Positions 16,441 through 25,934 of a stretch of DNA of 36,813 bases are shown here, piece after piece. Source of the DNA: Methanobrevibacter ruminantium (GTDB lineage Archaea; Methanobacteriota; Methanobacteria; Methanobacteriales; Methanobacteriaceae). The stretch spans positions 1-36,813 of the forward strand of contig NZ_JAEDCO010000015.1 of NCBI RefSeq assembly GCF_016294135.1. Reading direction: 5' to 3'. A program made the translations under genes and the position numbers. Numbering within the stretch: the stretch's first letter is position 1; every line of letters starts with the position of its first letter. The notes beneath the pieces are model-generated. The model saw only the letters and a list, made by a program, of their open reading frames with translations, did not search any database and was not told the DNA's origin.

Positions 16441-16639
16441 TTAATATATTAAACTATTTCTAATAATTATGCTTATTTTTTAATATATTAAACTATATAT
16501 GATTTATTTTTAATTTAACTAACTAATTGCTCTTTATTTTTAATATTACTTTTCAAATGCTCTTTGTTTATGTTTATATTCTTTAAAAATCAACCTTTAT
16601 TCAAGAATATTTTTAAAAATATGTAAAGGATTTGATAAA
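16441..16639. other. AT-rich spacer
   Basis: Remaining part of the 338-bp gap after the thermosome. It contains a short repeated phrase (TTTTTAATATATTAAACTAT at about 16438 and 16480) and no visible gene. Confidence 0.4.
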
Positions 16640-16903
16640 ATGTCTTTGAAAAATAAAAAAGATTTGGAAAATAAAAAAGAGCGTAATTATGAAAATTATA
16701 CGGAAGATATGTATGTTAAAAACAGCATTGATTATGGTTCTTGTGAACCTTCTGAATCTGGGGGTGATGGGGAAATTGAGGTTCCAATTGATCTTGAGGA
16801 AAATGATTTGAATGAATTGGCTCTATTGGGATTTTTCAATGATTTTGCCTTGATTGATATAGGCATTCATGAGTTTATTAGAGAAGTTTATTTTGATGAG
16901 TAA
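16640..16903 (+). CDS. Small acidic hypothetical protein (87 aa)
   Basis: An 87-residue, strongly acidic, soluble protein. A lysine-rich first 15 residues (MSLKNKKDLENKKER) precede a Glu/Asp/Gly-rich middle (SESGGDGEIEVPIDLEENDL) and a hydrophobic end (ALLGFFNDFALIDIGIHEFI). AAAGGA upstream of the ATG is a plausible binding site. No family is recognised. It lies between thermosome and a methyltransferase, 137 nt from the latter's start, in the same direction. Codon choice resembles its neighbours, so I believe it is a real gene. Confidence 0.6.
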   Translation: MSLKNKKDLENKKERNYENYTEDMYVKNSIDYGSCEPSESGGDGEIEVPIDLEENDLNELALLGFFNDFALIDIGIHEFIREVYFDE

Positions 16904-17040
16904 TCTTCTTTAATTTTCCTTTTATTATTTTAACATTTCATTAAGAGATACTAAAATTTATTAAGCATGCAATCAATATTATTATTGATAAGATTATATC
17001 GATAAATTAGTATTGAAAAATGATGATGAGGAGTAATAAA

Positions 17041-17721
17041 ATGGATGATAATGAAAAAAGTATTAGAAGTGAAGAAGATAAGGAATTAATCATTAATGCT
17101 AGAAAACCTGTTGGTGAATTGGGAGATAAATTATTGGATAGAATGAATGAAAGTCATGAAAGCCTTGCTCAATGGGGTGTAAGCCATTTGGATATTTTAA
17201 AGGATGATGTTATTTTAGATATTGGTTGTGGTGGAGGAGTCAATGTTGAAAGATTCCTTAAAATGACTGAAAATAAGGTTTATGGACTAGATTATTCTGA
17301 AATAGCTGTAGAGAAATCCACAAAGTTAAATCAAAAAGCTATCGATGAAGGAAGATGTGAGGTTATTCAAGGGTCTGTCTCTGAACTCCCATTTGAAGAT
17401 AATACCTTTGACATCGTAACTGGATTTGAAACAGTTTATTTCTGGCCAGACTTTGTGAATGACTGCAAAGAAGTCAGAAGAGTGTTGAAAGATGATGGAA
17501 TAATGTTCATCTGCAATGAGGCAATTCCTGATGAAGAGGATGAGCGTCAAAAGGAACTCATTGATCTTTTGGATATGAAAATATTCTCTGAAGATGAATT
17601 TGATGAATATTTGCGTGAGGCAGGATTTTCAGATATTATCTGTTTCTCAAAAAGTGGTCCTGATAGTGTAGATAGGGAATTGGTAACTGGATGGCTTTGC
17701 GTAATTGCTAGAAAGCAATAA
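17041..17721 (+). CDS. Class I SAM-dependent methyltransferase
   Basis: A 226-residue class I methyltransferase. Motif I, VILDIGCGGGVNVERFL (57-73), binds S-adenosylmethionine. The acidic motif II is VYGLDYSEIAVEKS, and the post-I block is VIQGSVSELPFEDNTFDIVTGFETVYFWPD, typical of the Methyltransf_11/UbiE-like group acting on small molecules. The C-terminal EVRRVLKDDGIMFICNE closes the fold. The ATG at 17041 follows a GAGGAG binding site (17028-17033); an earlier in-frame ATG at 17020 lies before that site. Substrate unknown. It appears monocistronic. Confidence 0.88.
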   Translation: MDDNEKSIRSEEDKELIINARKPVGELGDKLLDRMNESHESLAQWGVSHLDILKDDVILDIGCGGGVNVERFLKMTENKVYGLDYSEIAVEKSTKLNQKAIDEGRCEVIQGSVSELPFEDNTFDIVTGFETVYFWPDFVNDCKEVRRVLKDDGIMFICNEAIPDEEDERQKELIDLLDMKIFSEDEFDEYLREAGFSDIICFSKSGPDSVDRELVTGWLCVIARKQ

Positions 17722-18018
17722 ACTCTATTTTTTCTATATGCATTCAGTTATTTGCTTTTATTTTTTCTTTTCATTTCTTTTTTTCTTATTTTTAGTTTTT
17801 AAAAACAATTTAATATTTTTATTCTAATTTTTAAGAACAATTAATTTTTCTAAGTAAATTTTAAATATGATTAAATGTTAATAAAATATGTTAAAGATTA
17901 ATTTTGGTTATATTTCTTATTAATTATTATTTCATTGATATTTTTTTAAATCCGTTCTATAATAATAACTAATAAAAAATAGCAATCATTTTAATCATAT
18001 GGCGTAAATGGTGATTAG

Positions 18019-18285
18019 ATGAATATGGCTTTATCAATTGGTTTAATTTCCTTAATTATTTTTGGCAATATCGAGAACTTGATTTTAGCTTCTCAAGGAG
18101 TAGTTAAAGCAGCAAATCCTTTAAAATTAGCGATTTTTAGTTTAATTTTCGTAACTTGTTGGCTAATAATTGGTACTGTTTGTACTCAGCAATTGGAAGC
18201 TTATGGTATTTACATTGAATTCATTGGTGGATTAGCCATATTTATTTTAGGTATCCAATCAATGCTAGAAGCAGTTAGAGGTTAG
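18019..18285 (+). CDS. Small GNIENL-motif membrane protein, first of tandem pair (locus 2)
   Basis: An 88-residue, three-helix membrane protein with IFGNIENLILASQGVV, an AANPLK loop, CWLIIGTVCTQ and YIEFIGGLAIFILGIQSM. It is a paralogue of the two proteins at 9371-9929. A GGTGAT binding site lies just before the ATG. It precedes another paralogue by 7 nt, repeating the paired design of locus 1 some 8 kb away. Probable function: one half of a small membrane transporter or channel (inference from the repeated pairing and the polar Asn-Glu-Asn in a hydrophobic helix). Confidence 0.8.
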   Translation: MNMALSIGLISLIIFGNIENLILASQGVVKAANPLKLAIFSLIFVTCWLIIGTVCTQQLEAYGIYIEFIGGLAIFILGIQSMLEAVRG

Positions 18286-18292
18286 TGATAGA

Positions 18293-18580
18293 ATGTCTTC
18301 AATGAAAGAGTTTGTAAATGAATATAAGCCATTTTTAGGATTATTAATTTTTGGAAACATCGAAAACTTGGTTTTATCCGCTCAAGGTGTTATTGAAGGA
18401 GCAGATCCTATACTTGTTGCTTGTTTAAGTATTTTAGTAGTGGTTATTTGGCAGTTTATAGGTGTTTTCGGTACAAAATCCGCTATGAGATATTCCAGAC
18501 ATATTGAGTTTATCGGTGGATTTGCTATATTTGTTTTAGGTATTCAATCAATGCTTCCATTGATTAATCATTTGCTTTAA
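18293..18580 (+). CDS. Small GNIENL-motif membrane protein, second of tandem pair (locus 2)
   Basis: A 95-residue paralogue with IFGNIENLVLSAQGVI, ADPILVACLSILVVVIWQFIGVFGTKSAMRYSRHIEFIGG (in two adjacent helices) and a C-terminal IQSMLPLINHLL. Like the 9371 protein it has a longer polar N-terminus (KEFVNEYKPF). Seven nucleotides separate it from the gene before, so both are surely co-expressed. It is followed by two tRNA-Gly genes with their own promoter. The family is unrecognised. Confidence 0.8.
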   Translation: MSSMKEFVNEYKPFLGLLIFGNIENLVLSAQGVIEGADPILVACLSILVVVIWQFIGVFGTKSAMRYSRHIEFIGGFAIFVLGIQSMLPLINHLL

Positions 18581-18664
18581 ATTTCTAAGGTTTTTCCTTA
18601 TTCAAATTTTAAATTACTGTCCATTTGTGTTAATTGTATATTGAAAATCTTAATTATAGAAAGA

Positions 18665-18674
18665 TTTATATATT
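18665..18674 (+). promoter_or_regulatory. TATA promoter of the tRNA-Gly pair
   Basis: TTTATATATT lies 31-40 nt before the first tRNA-Gly gene, the position expected for an archaeal tRNA promoter. Only 13 nt separate the two tRNAs, so they are probably one transcript. Confidence 0.65.
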
Positions 18675-18704
18675 ATGTTAACTAACATTTATATGTTGTA
18701 TATT

Positions 18705-18778
18705 GCGGTGTTAGTCCAGCCTGGTTAAGACTCTAGCCTGCCACGTTAGAGACCCGGGTTCAAATCCCGGACGCCGCA
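18705..18778 (+). tRNA. tRNA-Gly (GCC)
   Basis: Acceptor GCGGTGT pairs with ACGCCGC (one G-U) and the discriminator is A. D arm GTCC...GGTTAAGAC. Anticodon stem CTAGC/GTTAG with loop CTGCCAC gives GCC. T arm CCGGG-TTCAAAT-CCCGG. No encoded CCA. Confidence 0.95.
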
Positions 18779-18791
18779 CTTCTTTTATATT

Positions 18792-18865
18792 GCAGCTGTG
18801 GTATAGTCTGGTTATTACTTGGGCCTTCCAAGCCTACAACCCGGGTTCGAATCCCGGCAGCTGCA
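18792..18865 (+). tRNA. tRNA-Gly (TCC)
   Basis: Acceptor GCAGCTG pairs perfectly with CAGCTGC, discriminator A. Anticodon stem TGGGC/GCCTA with loop CTTCCAA gives TCC. T arm CCGGG-TTCGAAT-CCCGG. It sits 13 nt after tRNA-Gly(GCC) and is likely co-transcribed with it. Confidence 0.95.
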
Positions 18866-19256
18866 TCTGTTTTTTTTTAAAATTATTTTAATATTTTTTT
18901 TCTGATCTATTAGTTTTTTAGAAATTTTTTAGCAATATTACTTTTTTCTATACTTGTTCACTGATTTTTTATTAACTTCCTTTAGTATTGATTAATAATT
19001 CATTTTTAGCCGTTTTTTCCTTATTTTATTAAATAAGTTTATATGTATTAAAAAATAATATTATATTAATATAACCTTATAATGAATATTTTAAGTTTTT
19101 AGTCATTTTAAGTTTATATTTCATTATAAAAACAAAATAAAAGATAAAACTACTGTTGAAATTAAAAATTATATTTATTTATTTAAATTAAAATTAAATT
19201 AATAGCAATTATTAGCTATTTCAATTAAGACTAAATTATAAAATGGTTGTGATTTA
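18866..19256. other. AT-rich gap before HMG-CoA synthase
   Basis: No gene is seen. T-rich DNA after the tRNA pair is followed by a TATA-like AGTTTATATG near 19036-19045, a candidate promoter with a leader of nearly 200 nt for the HMG-CoA synthase gene. Confidence 0.4.
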
Positions 19257-20297
19257 ATGGCAGGAATTGTTGGATATGGGGCAAATGTGCCTTCATATAG
19301 AATTAAAGTAGAAGAAATCGCAAAGGTATGGGGAGATAACCCTGATTCAATCTCAAACGGTTTAATCGTTAATGAAAAATCAGTGCCTTCATCTGATGAA
19401 GATACTGCAACCATTGCAGTTAGCGCTGCAAGATATGCATTAGCTAGAGCACAAATCGATCCTCAAGATATTGGAGCAGTTTATGTTGGTTCAGAATCTC
19501 ATCCTTATGCAGTAAAACCAACCGCTACAATCGTTGCAGAAGCAATTGGAGCTACTCCTGATATGACTGCAGCAGATTTGGAATTTGCTTGTAAGGCAGG
19601 AACTGCTGGAATTCAAGCCACTATGGGTTTAGTGGACTCTGGCATGATAAAATATGGTTTAGCTATTGGTGCTGATACCTCTCAAGGAGCTCCTGGAGAT
19701 GCTTTAGAATACACTGCATCTGCTGGTGGTGCAGCTTATATCATTGGTAATAAGAATACCATTGCTGACTTTGGAACTACTTACAGCTTTACTACTGACA
19801 CTCCTGACTTTTACAGAAGGGAAGGTCAACCTTATCCAAGTCACGGAGGAAGATTCACTGGTGATCCAGCTTATTTCAAACATGTATTATGTGCAGCAAA
19901 AGGATTACTTGAGAAAACTGATTCAAAGGTAGAGGATTATGATTATGCTATTTTCCATCAACCTAACGGTAAATTTTACTTAAGAGCAGCTAAAAAATTA
20001 GGATTCACTCCGGAACAATATAAAGACGGTCTCTTAACTCCTAATGTAGGAAACACCTACTCTGGTGCTGTTCCTTTAGCACTTTCCAATGTTTTGGATA
20101 AGGCAGAACCTGGAGATAAAATATTTATTGTATCCTATGGTTCAGGTGCAGGTAGTGATGGATTTACCTTAACTGTAAATGACAGAATTGAAGAAGTTAA
20201 AAATTTAGCTCCTACAACTGAAGAAATCCTCTCTAAAAAGATTTATGTTGACTATGCAGTTTATGCTAAATTTAAAGGAAAACTTAGAATGGCATAG
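19257..20297 (+). CDS. Hydroxymethylglutaryl-CoA synthase (archaeal type)
   Basis: A 346-residue enzyme that condenses acetyl-CoA with acetoacetyl-CoA to HMG-CoA, the second step of the mevalonate route to archaeal lipids. The catalytic triad of the family can be placed: Glu80 (VYVGSES), Cys112 (EFACKAGTAG) and His234 (AIFHQPNGKF). GNTYSGAVPLALSNVLD and SYGSGAGSDGF near the end are also family blocks. The start follows GGTTGTGATTTA. The thiolase that supplies its substrate begins 57 nt downstream, so the two form an operon; in archaea the two enzymes are known to work as a complex that channels acetoacetyl-CoA through a DUF35 protein. Confidence 0.95.
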   Translation: MAGIVGYGANVPSYRIKVEEIAKVWGDNPDSISNGLIVNEKSVPSSDEDTATIAVSAARYALARAQIDPQDIGAVYVGSESHPYAVKPTATIVAEAIGATPDMTAADLEFACKAGTAGIQATMGLVDSGMIKYGLAIGADTSQGAPGDALEYTASAGGAAYIIGNKNTIADFGTTYSFTTDTPDFYRREGQPYPSHGGRFTGDPAYFKHVLCAAKGLLEKTDSKVEDYDYAIFHQPNGKFYLRAAKKLGFTPEQYKDGLLTPNVGNTYSGAVPLALSNVLDKAEPGDKIFIVSYGSGAGSDGFTLTVNDRIEEVKNLAPTTEEILSKKIYVDYAVYAKFKGKLRMA

Positions 20298-20354
20298 GAA
20301 GAGGATTGAAGTTAGAGGAATTAATTATAATTATTTTATGATAAAGGTGAAAAA

Positions 20355-21515
20355 ATGAGAGATGTTGCAATTATCGGAGCTTCCCAAACAAAATTCGGTG
20401 AATTATGGGACAGTTCATTCAGAGAATTAATTTCACAAGCTGGTCTTGGAGCTATGGAAGATGCAAACGTTAGCGGTGCAGATTTGGAGGCAATGTTTGT
20501 CGGAAACATGTCTGCAGGTCTTTTCGTAGGTCAAGAACATATAGCAGCACTTATTTCTGATAGTATGGGTATGAACCCAATTCCATGTACAAGAGTTGAA
20601 GCTGCTTGTGCATCAGGAGGACTCGCACTTAGACAAGGTATTATGGCTGTCGCTTCAGGTTACCATGATGTAGTGGTATCTGCAGGTGTAGAAAAGATGA
20701 CTGATGTTGTTGATGCAACTCCAGCTATTGCTACCGCTTCTGACCAAGAATGGGAAGCACAGCAAGGAGCTACTTTCCCATCATTATATGCTATGATTGC
20801 TCAAAGGCATATGTATGAATATGGAACCACTAGAGAGCAATTGGCTATGATGTCTGTAGTGAACCATAAGAATGCTTCAAACAACCCTAATGCTCAATTC
20901 CCATTTGAAATTAGTGTGGATAAAGTATTGGCATCCTCTCCTGTTGCAGATCCATTAACTTTACTCGACTGTTCACCTGTTTCTGACGGTGCAGCAGCTA
21001 TTGTTATTTGTGCAGCAGAAAGAGCTAAGGAATTTACTGACACTCCTATTTATGTAAAGGCATCTGCACAGTCTTCTGGAACCATTGCATTACATAGCAG
21101 AAAAGACATTACTACTTTAGATGCAACCATTGCAGCTTCCAGAAAAGCATATGATATGGCTGGAGTGACTGTAAAGGATATTGATGCTACTGAAGTTCAC
21201 GATTGTTTCTCAATCAATGGTTTGCTTGCAATTGAAGACCTCGGATTTGCTAAGAAAGGTGAAGGTGGAAAAGTTCTTGAGGAAGGACAAACCAATATTG
21301 ATGGTGATTGTCCAATTAACCCATCTGGTGGTTTAAAAGCAAGAGGACACCCTCTTGGTGCTACCGGTATTGCTCAAGCTGCTGAAATCGTATGGCAATT
21401 AAGAGGAGAAGCAGGTAAACGTCAAGTGGATGGTGCTGAAATCGGTATGACTCATAATGTTGGTGGTACTGGTGGTACTTGTGCTGTTCACATCTTTGGT
21501 AGAGATCTCAACTAG
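20355..21515 (+). CDS. Acetyl-CoA C-acetyltransferase (thiolase)
   Basis: A 386-residue archaeal thiolase making acetoacetyl-CoA from two acetyl-CoA. Nucleophile Cys85 lies in VEAACASGGLAL. The other active-site pieces are VHDCFS, GGLKARGHPLGATG (catalytic His) and GGTGGTCAVHIFGR (second Cys). It lies 57 nt after HMG-CoA synthase with AAAGGTGA just before the ATG. The DUF35 zinc/OB-fold protein that usually accompanies this pair in archaea is not next to it: the following gene is convergent cbiP, after 114 bp of T-rich DNA. Confidence 0.94.
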   Translation: MRDVAIIGASQTKFGELWDSSFRELISQAGLGAMEDANVSGADLEAMFVGNMSAGLFVGQEHIAALISDSMGMNPIPCTRVEAACASGGLALRQGIMAVASGYHDVVVSAGVEKMTDVVDATPAIATASDQEWEAQQGATFPSLYAMIAQRHMYEYGTTREQLAMMSVVNHKNASNNPNAQFPFEISVDKVLASSPVADPLTLLDCSPVSDGAAAIVICAAERAKEFTDTPIYVKASAQSSGTIALHSRKDITTLDATIAASRKAYDMAGVTVKDIDATEVHDCFSINGLLAIEDLGFAKKGEGGKVLEEGQTNIDGDCPINPSGGLKARGHPLGATGIAQAAEIVWQLRGEAGKRQVDGAEIGMTHNVGGTGGTCAVHIFGRDLN

Positions 21516-21629
21516 ATTTCTACTTTATTAACTTTTTTTATTTTCTTACTTTTTTATTTACTAATCTTATTTTCTTAATTCTTTAGTTTTTAACTATTGT
21601 TTTATTATTTTTATGATTTTCATCTTTTT

Positions 21630-23252
21630 TTATTCATCAAAAATCAATTTATCAATATAATCCATATCAAGAGCTTCTTCTACGATATTCGCTAATTTTT
21701 CAAGTGAATTCTCTACGCTTGTTTCGAATGGATCTTCACCAATTCTTTCTTCAAGCCCTTTCCTTTTTCTCAAATAATTTAGGAATTCTCTTCTTATATT
21801 GTAGTTATTGAAGATTCCATGGAAATAGGTTCCAAATACATTTTCACTGTATGCTCCATCGAACTGGTCATTGTCATTGTTTCCAATTCCCTTTTCTATC
21901 TTAAATAATGGGTTTGCACTTATGAGATTTGTAGTTCCTTCGTGCAATTCATATCCTGTAACCTCTTCACCATTGATTTTTGAAAAGATTTCATGGAACA
22001 TGCCCTTTTTATCAGAAGCAGTATCAATTTCAATCTTAGCTAAACTCTGCTTTACAATCTTGCCTTCTCTTATGAACTCGCTTTCGATATCCAAAAGACC
22101 TAATCCTTCAACTTCATCAAGCTTTGATTCCTTATGGTCCTTATCATAAATCTTGTTTCCCAATATTTGGTATCCTCCGCAGATTCCAATGATCGGTATT
22201 TTAGACTCATTTGACAATTCCCTGATTTTCTTTGCCAATCCAGATTTTTCCAGTTCCATGATGTCTTCAGTTGAGTTTCTTGTTCCAGGTAAGATCAATG
22301 CATCAACATCCTTTATCTTTTCCTGATAGTTATGGACTTCAATCATTCTCACTTCGACATCATCCTCTGTGTCAAACGGATCTATATCTGTAAAATTGGC
22401 TATTTTTGGAAGCTTGATGACTCCAATGATTATATGGTCATCATTGCTTTCGAATTCCTTGGTCCAGTCATGTTCCTTTAATGATGCGGAATCTTCTTCA
22501 GGAAGCTGCAAGTTCTCTGCATAAGGGACTATTCCAAGTACAGGAACTTTGATTATTTCTTCCAATCTTTCAATTCCGGAGCATAACAATTCCTGTTTTC
22601 CTCTGAATTTGTTTATGATAACTCCTTTGAATCTGGACCTGTCTGCATCATCAAGCAATAGGAATGTTCCAGCTATTGATGCAAATACTCCTCCCTTATC
22701 AATGTCTCCAACAAGAAGAACATTTGCATCAGCTATTTCTGCAGACCCCATATTTGCAAGGTCTCCTTCCCTTAAGTTAATTTCAGCAGGAGATCCGGCA
22801 CCTTCCATAATGATTATGTCATAATCTTTCTTTAAGTTGTTTAATGAGTCTATTACAGCTTCTTTTGCCATGATCCTATAATCTTCATCATCCATTAGAT
22901 TCTTGTCAATGTCCTTTTGGGTAGCTTTTGTCTTGTCATACTTTCTAAAGAAGTCCTTGTTTCCAACTGCTTCACCTTGAATGATTACCTGTGAACATGA
23001 TTCGCCCTTAGGCTTTAATAAAATAGGGTTCATGTCTACTGTAGGCTCTATGTTTGCAGCTTTTGCCTGCAATACCTGTGCAATGGCAATTTCCTTGTTT
23101 TCCTTTGTAGTGTATGAGTTTAAGGACATATTCTGTGATTTGAACGGTGCAACCTTATATCCTCTTTTTGTATATATCCTACAAAGCGCTGCAACGATTA
23201 AACTCTTTCCTGCATTGGAAGCAGTTCCTTGAATCATTAAACATTTTGTCAT
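21630..23252 (-). CDS. cbiP: Cobyric acid synthase (CbiP/CobQ)
   Basis: A 540-residue glutamine-dependent amidotransferase that amidates adenosyl-cobyrinate a,c-diamide at four side chains to give cobyric acid, a step in corrinoid (B12-type cofactor) synthesis. The N-terminal P-loop-like ATP domain begins MIQGTASNAGKS and continues APFKSQNMSLNS and IIMEGAGSPAEINL. The C-terminal triad-type glutaminase has ALILPGTRNS, IGICGGYQILG (nucleophile Cys) and FGTYFHGIF (catalytic His). I chose ATG 23252, next to the conserved MTKCLMIQGT start; an ATG 11 codons upstream (23285) is in frame but adds residues outside the family. It converges with thiolase. Confidence 0.94.
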   Translation of the reverse strand: MTKCLMIQGTASNAGKSLIVAALCRIYTKRGYKVAPFKSQNMSLNSYTTKENKEIAIAQVLQAKAANIEPTVDMNPILLKPKGESCSQVIIQGEAVGNKDFFRKYDKTKATQKDIDKNLMDDEDYRIMAKEAVIDSLNNLKKDYDIIIMEGAGSPAEINLREGDLANMGSAEIADANVLLVGDIDKGGVFASIAGTFLLLDDADRSRFKGVIINKFRGKQELLCSGIERLEEIIKVPVLGIVPYAENLQLPEEDSASLKEHDWTKEFESNDDHIIIGVIKLPKIANFTDIDPFDTEDDVEVRMIEVHNYQEKIKDVDALILPGTRNSTEDIMELEKSGLAKKIRELSNESKIPIIGICGGYQILGNKIYDKDHKESKLDEVEGLGLLDIESEFIREGKIVKQSLAKIEIDTASDKKGMFHEIFSKINGEEVTGYELHEGTTNLISANPLFKIEKGIGNNDNDQFDGAYSENVFGTYFHGIFNNYNIRREFLNYLRKRKGLEERIGEDPFETSVENSLEKLANIVEEALDMDYIDKLIFDE

Positions 23253-23555
23253 AATCTTACCCAAATTCTTGTATATTAGTTTCATTTGTTTTTTATAAAA
23301 TATAAATTTTATTTGATTTGTTTATCTTGAGGTTCTAATTTTGATTTTCATGTTCGCTTATTTTAGTTAATAAAAGTTACTAAAATACAAACCTTTTTAT
23401 ATAACTAAAATCATAAAGTTATTAAGCATGTAGTTTAATATATATTAATATAATGAAATATTGAGGTAATTTATAAATTTAAAGCTTTATTTAAAAAACA
23501 ATGGTGTCATATTAACTAGAAATTAAGTAAAATCAAAATATTTAGGAGGTTTCAT
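23253..23555. other. Divergent spacer cbiP / lonB with TATA box
   Basis: No gene is seen. CTTTTTATATAAC at 23393-23405 is a candidate TATA box for lonB (leader of about 125 nt), and TTTAATATATATTAATATAA near 23433-23452 is an alternative. AGGAGGT precedes the lonB ATG. Confidence 0.4.
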
Positions 23556-25667
23556 ATGGAAGAAGATAAAGTAATGGCTACAGAAGTGGAAGAGTTAGAG
23601 TCTAAAGAAGAAATCGTAGACTCCCCTGTAGAAGACAATATAATTGATGAAGCTGAAGAAACTGATAAAGTTGCTGATGCTGATGCAGTTGAAGAAATTG
23701 CAGAAACCAAGGTAGAAAATAAGGATTCCCTTGAAGTCGAATTTGTTGAAGATGATGAAGGAAATCGCAGAATCAAACCTATGCTTGATTATGATTCAAT
23801 TTCAAACACTGCTGATATAGAAGTGCCTCCTTTGCTTATTGATCAGGTTATTGGTCATGAAGAGTCTGTTGAGACTATTAAAAAGGCAGCGAAACAAAGA
23901 AGAAATGTTCTTCTTATAGGAGACCCTGGTGTAGGTAAGTCAATGTTAGCTAAAGGTATGGCTGAATTATTGCCTCCTGAAGTGCTTCAGGATGTTTTGA
24001 TTTATCCAAATCCGGAAGACAGCAATTATCCATTGATTAGAACCGTGCCAGCAGGTCAAGGTAAAAAGATAGTTAAGGCAAACAAGGCTAATGCCAAAAG
24101 CGGTGATGAGAAAAAGATGATGATTACCATGTTCGTCACTGCAGCCATTTTCGTTCTTGGATTGATGTATCAAAGAATATTTGAAGCTATTATTGCTGCA
24201 CTTCTTGTTATATTCATTTCAATGCAAATCAAGCCTAGAGTTTCCAATAGTGCACCCAAATTGTTAGTGAACAATGGAGATAAAAGATTTGCTCCATTCA
24301 TGGATGCTACTGGAGCTCATGCAGGTGCATTGCTTGGTGATGTAAGGCACGACCCTTACCAATCTGGGGGTCTTGGAACTCCTGCACACGAGCGTGTTGA
24401 AAGCGGTATGATCCATAAGGCACACAAAGGGGTTTTATACATTGACGAAATTGGTACAATGAGCATGAAAACTCAACAAGAGCTTTTATCTGCAATGCAA
24501 GAGAAAAAATATGCAATCACTGGTCAAAGTGAAAACAGCAGTGGTGCAATGGTTCGTTCTCAAGCGGTTCCTTGTGATTTTGTTCTTGTAGCTTCAGGTA
24601 ACATTCAAGTTCTCGAAGGTATGCACATTGCAATGCGTTCAAGAATCAGAGGATACGGTTATGAAGTATTCATGAAAGATTATATGGAAGATACTGAAGA
24701 AAACAGAAGAAAGCTTGTCCAATTCGTAGCTCAGGAAGTCAAAAATGATGGAAGAATTCCACACTTTGCTACTGATGCGCTTGATGAAATCATTTTGGAA
24801 GCTAAACGTAGAGCAGGCAGAAAAAACGCATTGACTCTTAGATTAAGGGAGTTAGGTGGTTTAGTACGTTCCTCTGGAGATGTAGCCATTGAAGAAGGTG
24901 CAGATTTAGTAACTGCGGAGCATGTTGTAACCGCAAAAAGGTTTGCAAGAACCTTAGAACAGCAAATTGTTGACAGGTCCATCGTACAAAGAAAAGAATA
25001 CAGTGTATTCCATTCATCAGGTGGAAAAATCGGTATGGTTAATGGTTTGGCTGTTATGGGTGATAGGAGCGGTATTGTCATGCCAATCGCTGCTGAAATG
25101 GCTCCTGCAAACAGTAAGAATGAAGGTAAAATCATTGTAACTGGTAAGCTTGGAGAAATTGCATTGGATTCAGTTCAAAATGTAAGTGCAATCATTAAGA
25201 AATACACTCAAGTTGACATTTCCAACCACGATATTCACGTTCAATTCCTTCAAAGTTATGATGGAGTTGAAGGGGACAGTGCAAGTGTTTCAATAACTGC
25301 AGCTGTAATCTCTGCTGTTGAAGGAATTCCTATTGACCAATCTGTCGCACTCACAGGTTCCTTAAGTGTTCGTGGAGATGTAATGCCTATTGGTGGAGCT
25401 ACTGCTAAGATTGAAGCAGCAGCAGAAGCAGGTATTAAGAAAGTTTTACTTCCTAAATCCAATATGGATGACGTAATGCTTGAGAAAAAGTATGAAGACA
25501 TGATTGAAATCATTCCTATTGAAACCATTGAGGATGTTTTAGAAAATATCTTAATCAATGGTAGCAAAAAGGAAAGGTTAATTAAGAAAATGAGAGAAAT
25601 CAGTGGTGCTGTAACCAGTAAAGTATCTGCTGACTCTATGGCTTTGTCTAATCCAAGTCATAATTAA
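23556..25667 (+). CDS. lonB: Membrane-anchored ATP-dependent protease LonB
   Basis: A 703-residue archaeal Lon, an AAA+ protease fused to a Ser/Lys peptidase and anchored in the membrane. Walker A is GDPGVGKS (122-129). Two transmembrane helices (about 188-206 and 209-226) sit inside the ATPase domain, as is typical of LonB. Walker B is GVLYIDEIG (292-300). The peptidase has the Ser575/Lys618 dyad in GDSASVSITAA and GGATAKIEAA. A very acidic stretch of about 75 residues precedes the conserved start (near residue 80), longer than I expect for the family. The AGGAGGT binding site before ATG 23556 supports that the extension is translated. Confidence 0.96.
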   Translation: MEEDKVMATEVEELESKEEIVDSPVEDNIIDEAEETDKVADADAVEEIAETKVENKDSLEVEFVEDDEGNRRIKPMLDYDSISNTADIEVPPLLIDQVIGHEESVETIKKAAKQRRNVLLIGDPGVGKSMLAKGMAELLPPEVLQDVLIYPNPEDSNYPLIRTVPAGQGKKIVKANKANAKSGDEKKMMITMFVTAAIFVLGLMYQRIFEAIIAALLVIFISMQIKPRVSNSAPKLLVNNGDKRFAPFMDATGAHAGALLGDVRHDPYQSGGLGTPAHERVESGMIHKAHKGVLYIDEIGTMSMKTQQELLSAMQEKKYAITGQSENSSGAMVRSQAVPCDFVLVASGNIQVLEGMHIAMRSRIRGYGYEVFMKDYMEDTEENRRKLVQFVAQEVKNDGRIPHFATDALDEIILEAKRRAGRKNALTLRLRELGGLVRSSGDVAIEEGADLVTAEHVVTAKRFARTLEQQIVDRSIVQRKEYSVFHSSGGKIGMVNGLAVMGDRSGIVMPIAAEMAPANSKNEGKIIVTGKLGEIALDSVQNVSAIIKKYTQVDISNHDIHVQFLQSYDGVEGDSASVSITAAVISAVEGIPIDQSVALTGSLSVRGDVMPIGGATAKIEAAAEAGIKKVLLPKSNMDDVMLEKKYEDMIEIIPIETIEDVLENILINGSKKERLIKKMREISGAVTSKVSADSMALSNPSHN

Positions 25668-25800
25668 TCTCTTAATTTTTCTAATTTTTTTATTCTTTTT
25701 TTATCTCTTTTATTATTTTTTAACTTTAATTTTCTTTATTTTAATGATTTCTTCTTATAATTGCTATTTTCACTTATTTTTATTGTTCTATATGCAAAAA

Positions 25801-25812
25801 GTTTATATATTA
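25801..25812 (+). promoter_or_regulatory. TATA promoter of the 25935 membrane protein gene
   Basis: GTTTATATATTA preceded by GCAAAAA (BRE-like) is a near-consensus archaeal promoter, giving a leader of roughly 100 nt before ATG 25935. Confidence 0.6.
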
Positions 25813-25934
25813 AAAATGTGTTATAATAATAATTAGATGTAAAAACATCTTATAGCAAATATAATAGCAAAATTATAAGAAATTCATTTTTATCAATTGA
25901 CGTTTTCAATTTGATGAATTATGGTGGTGATAAA

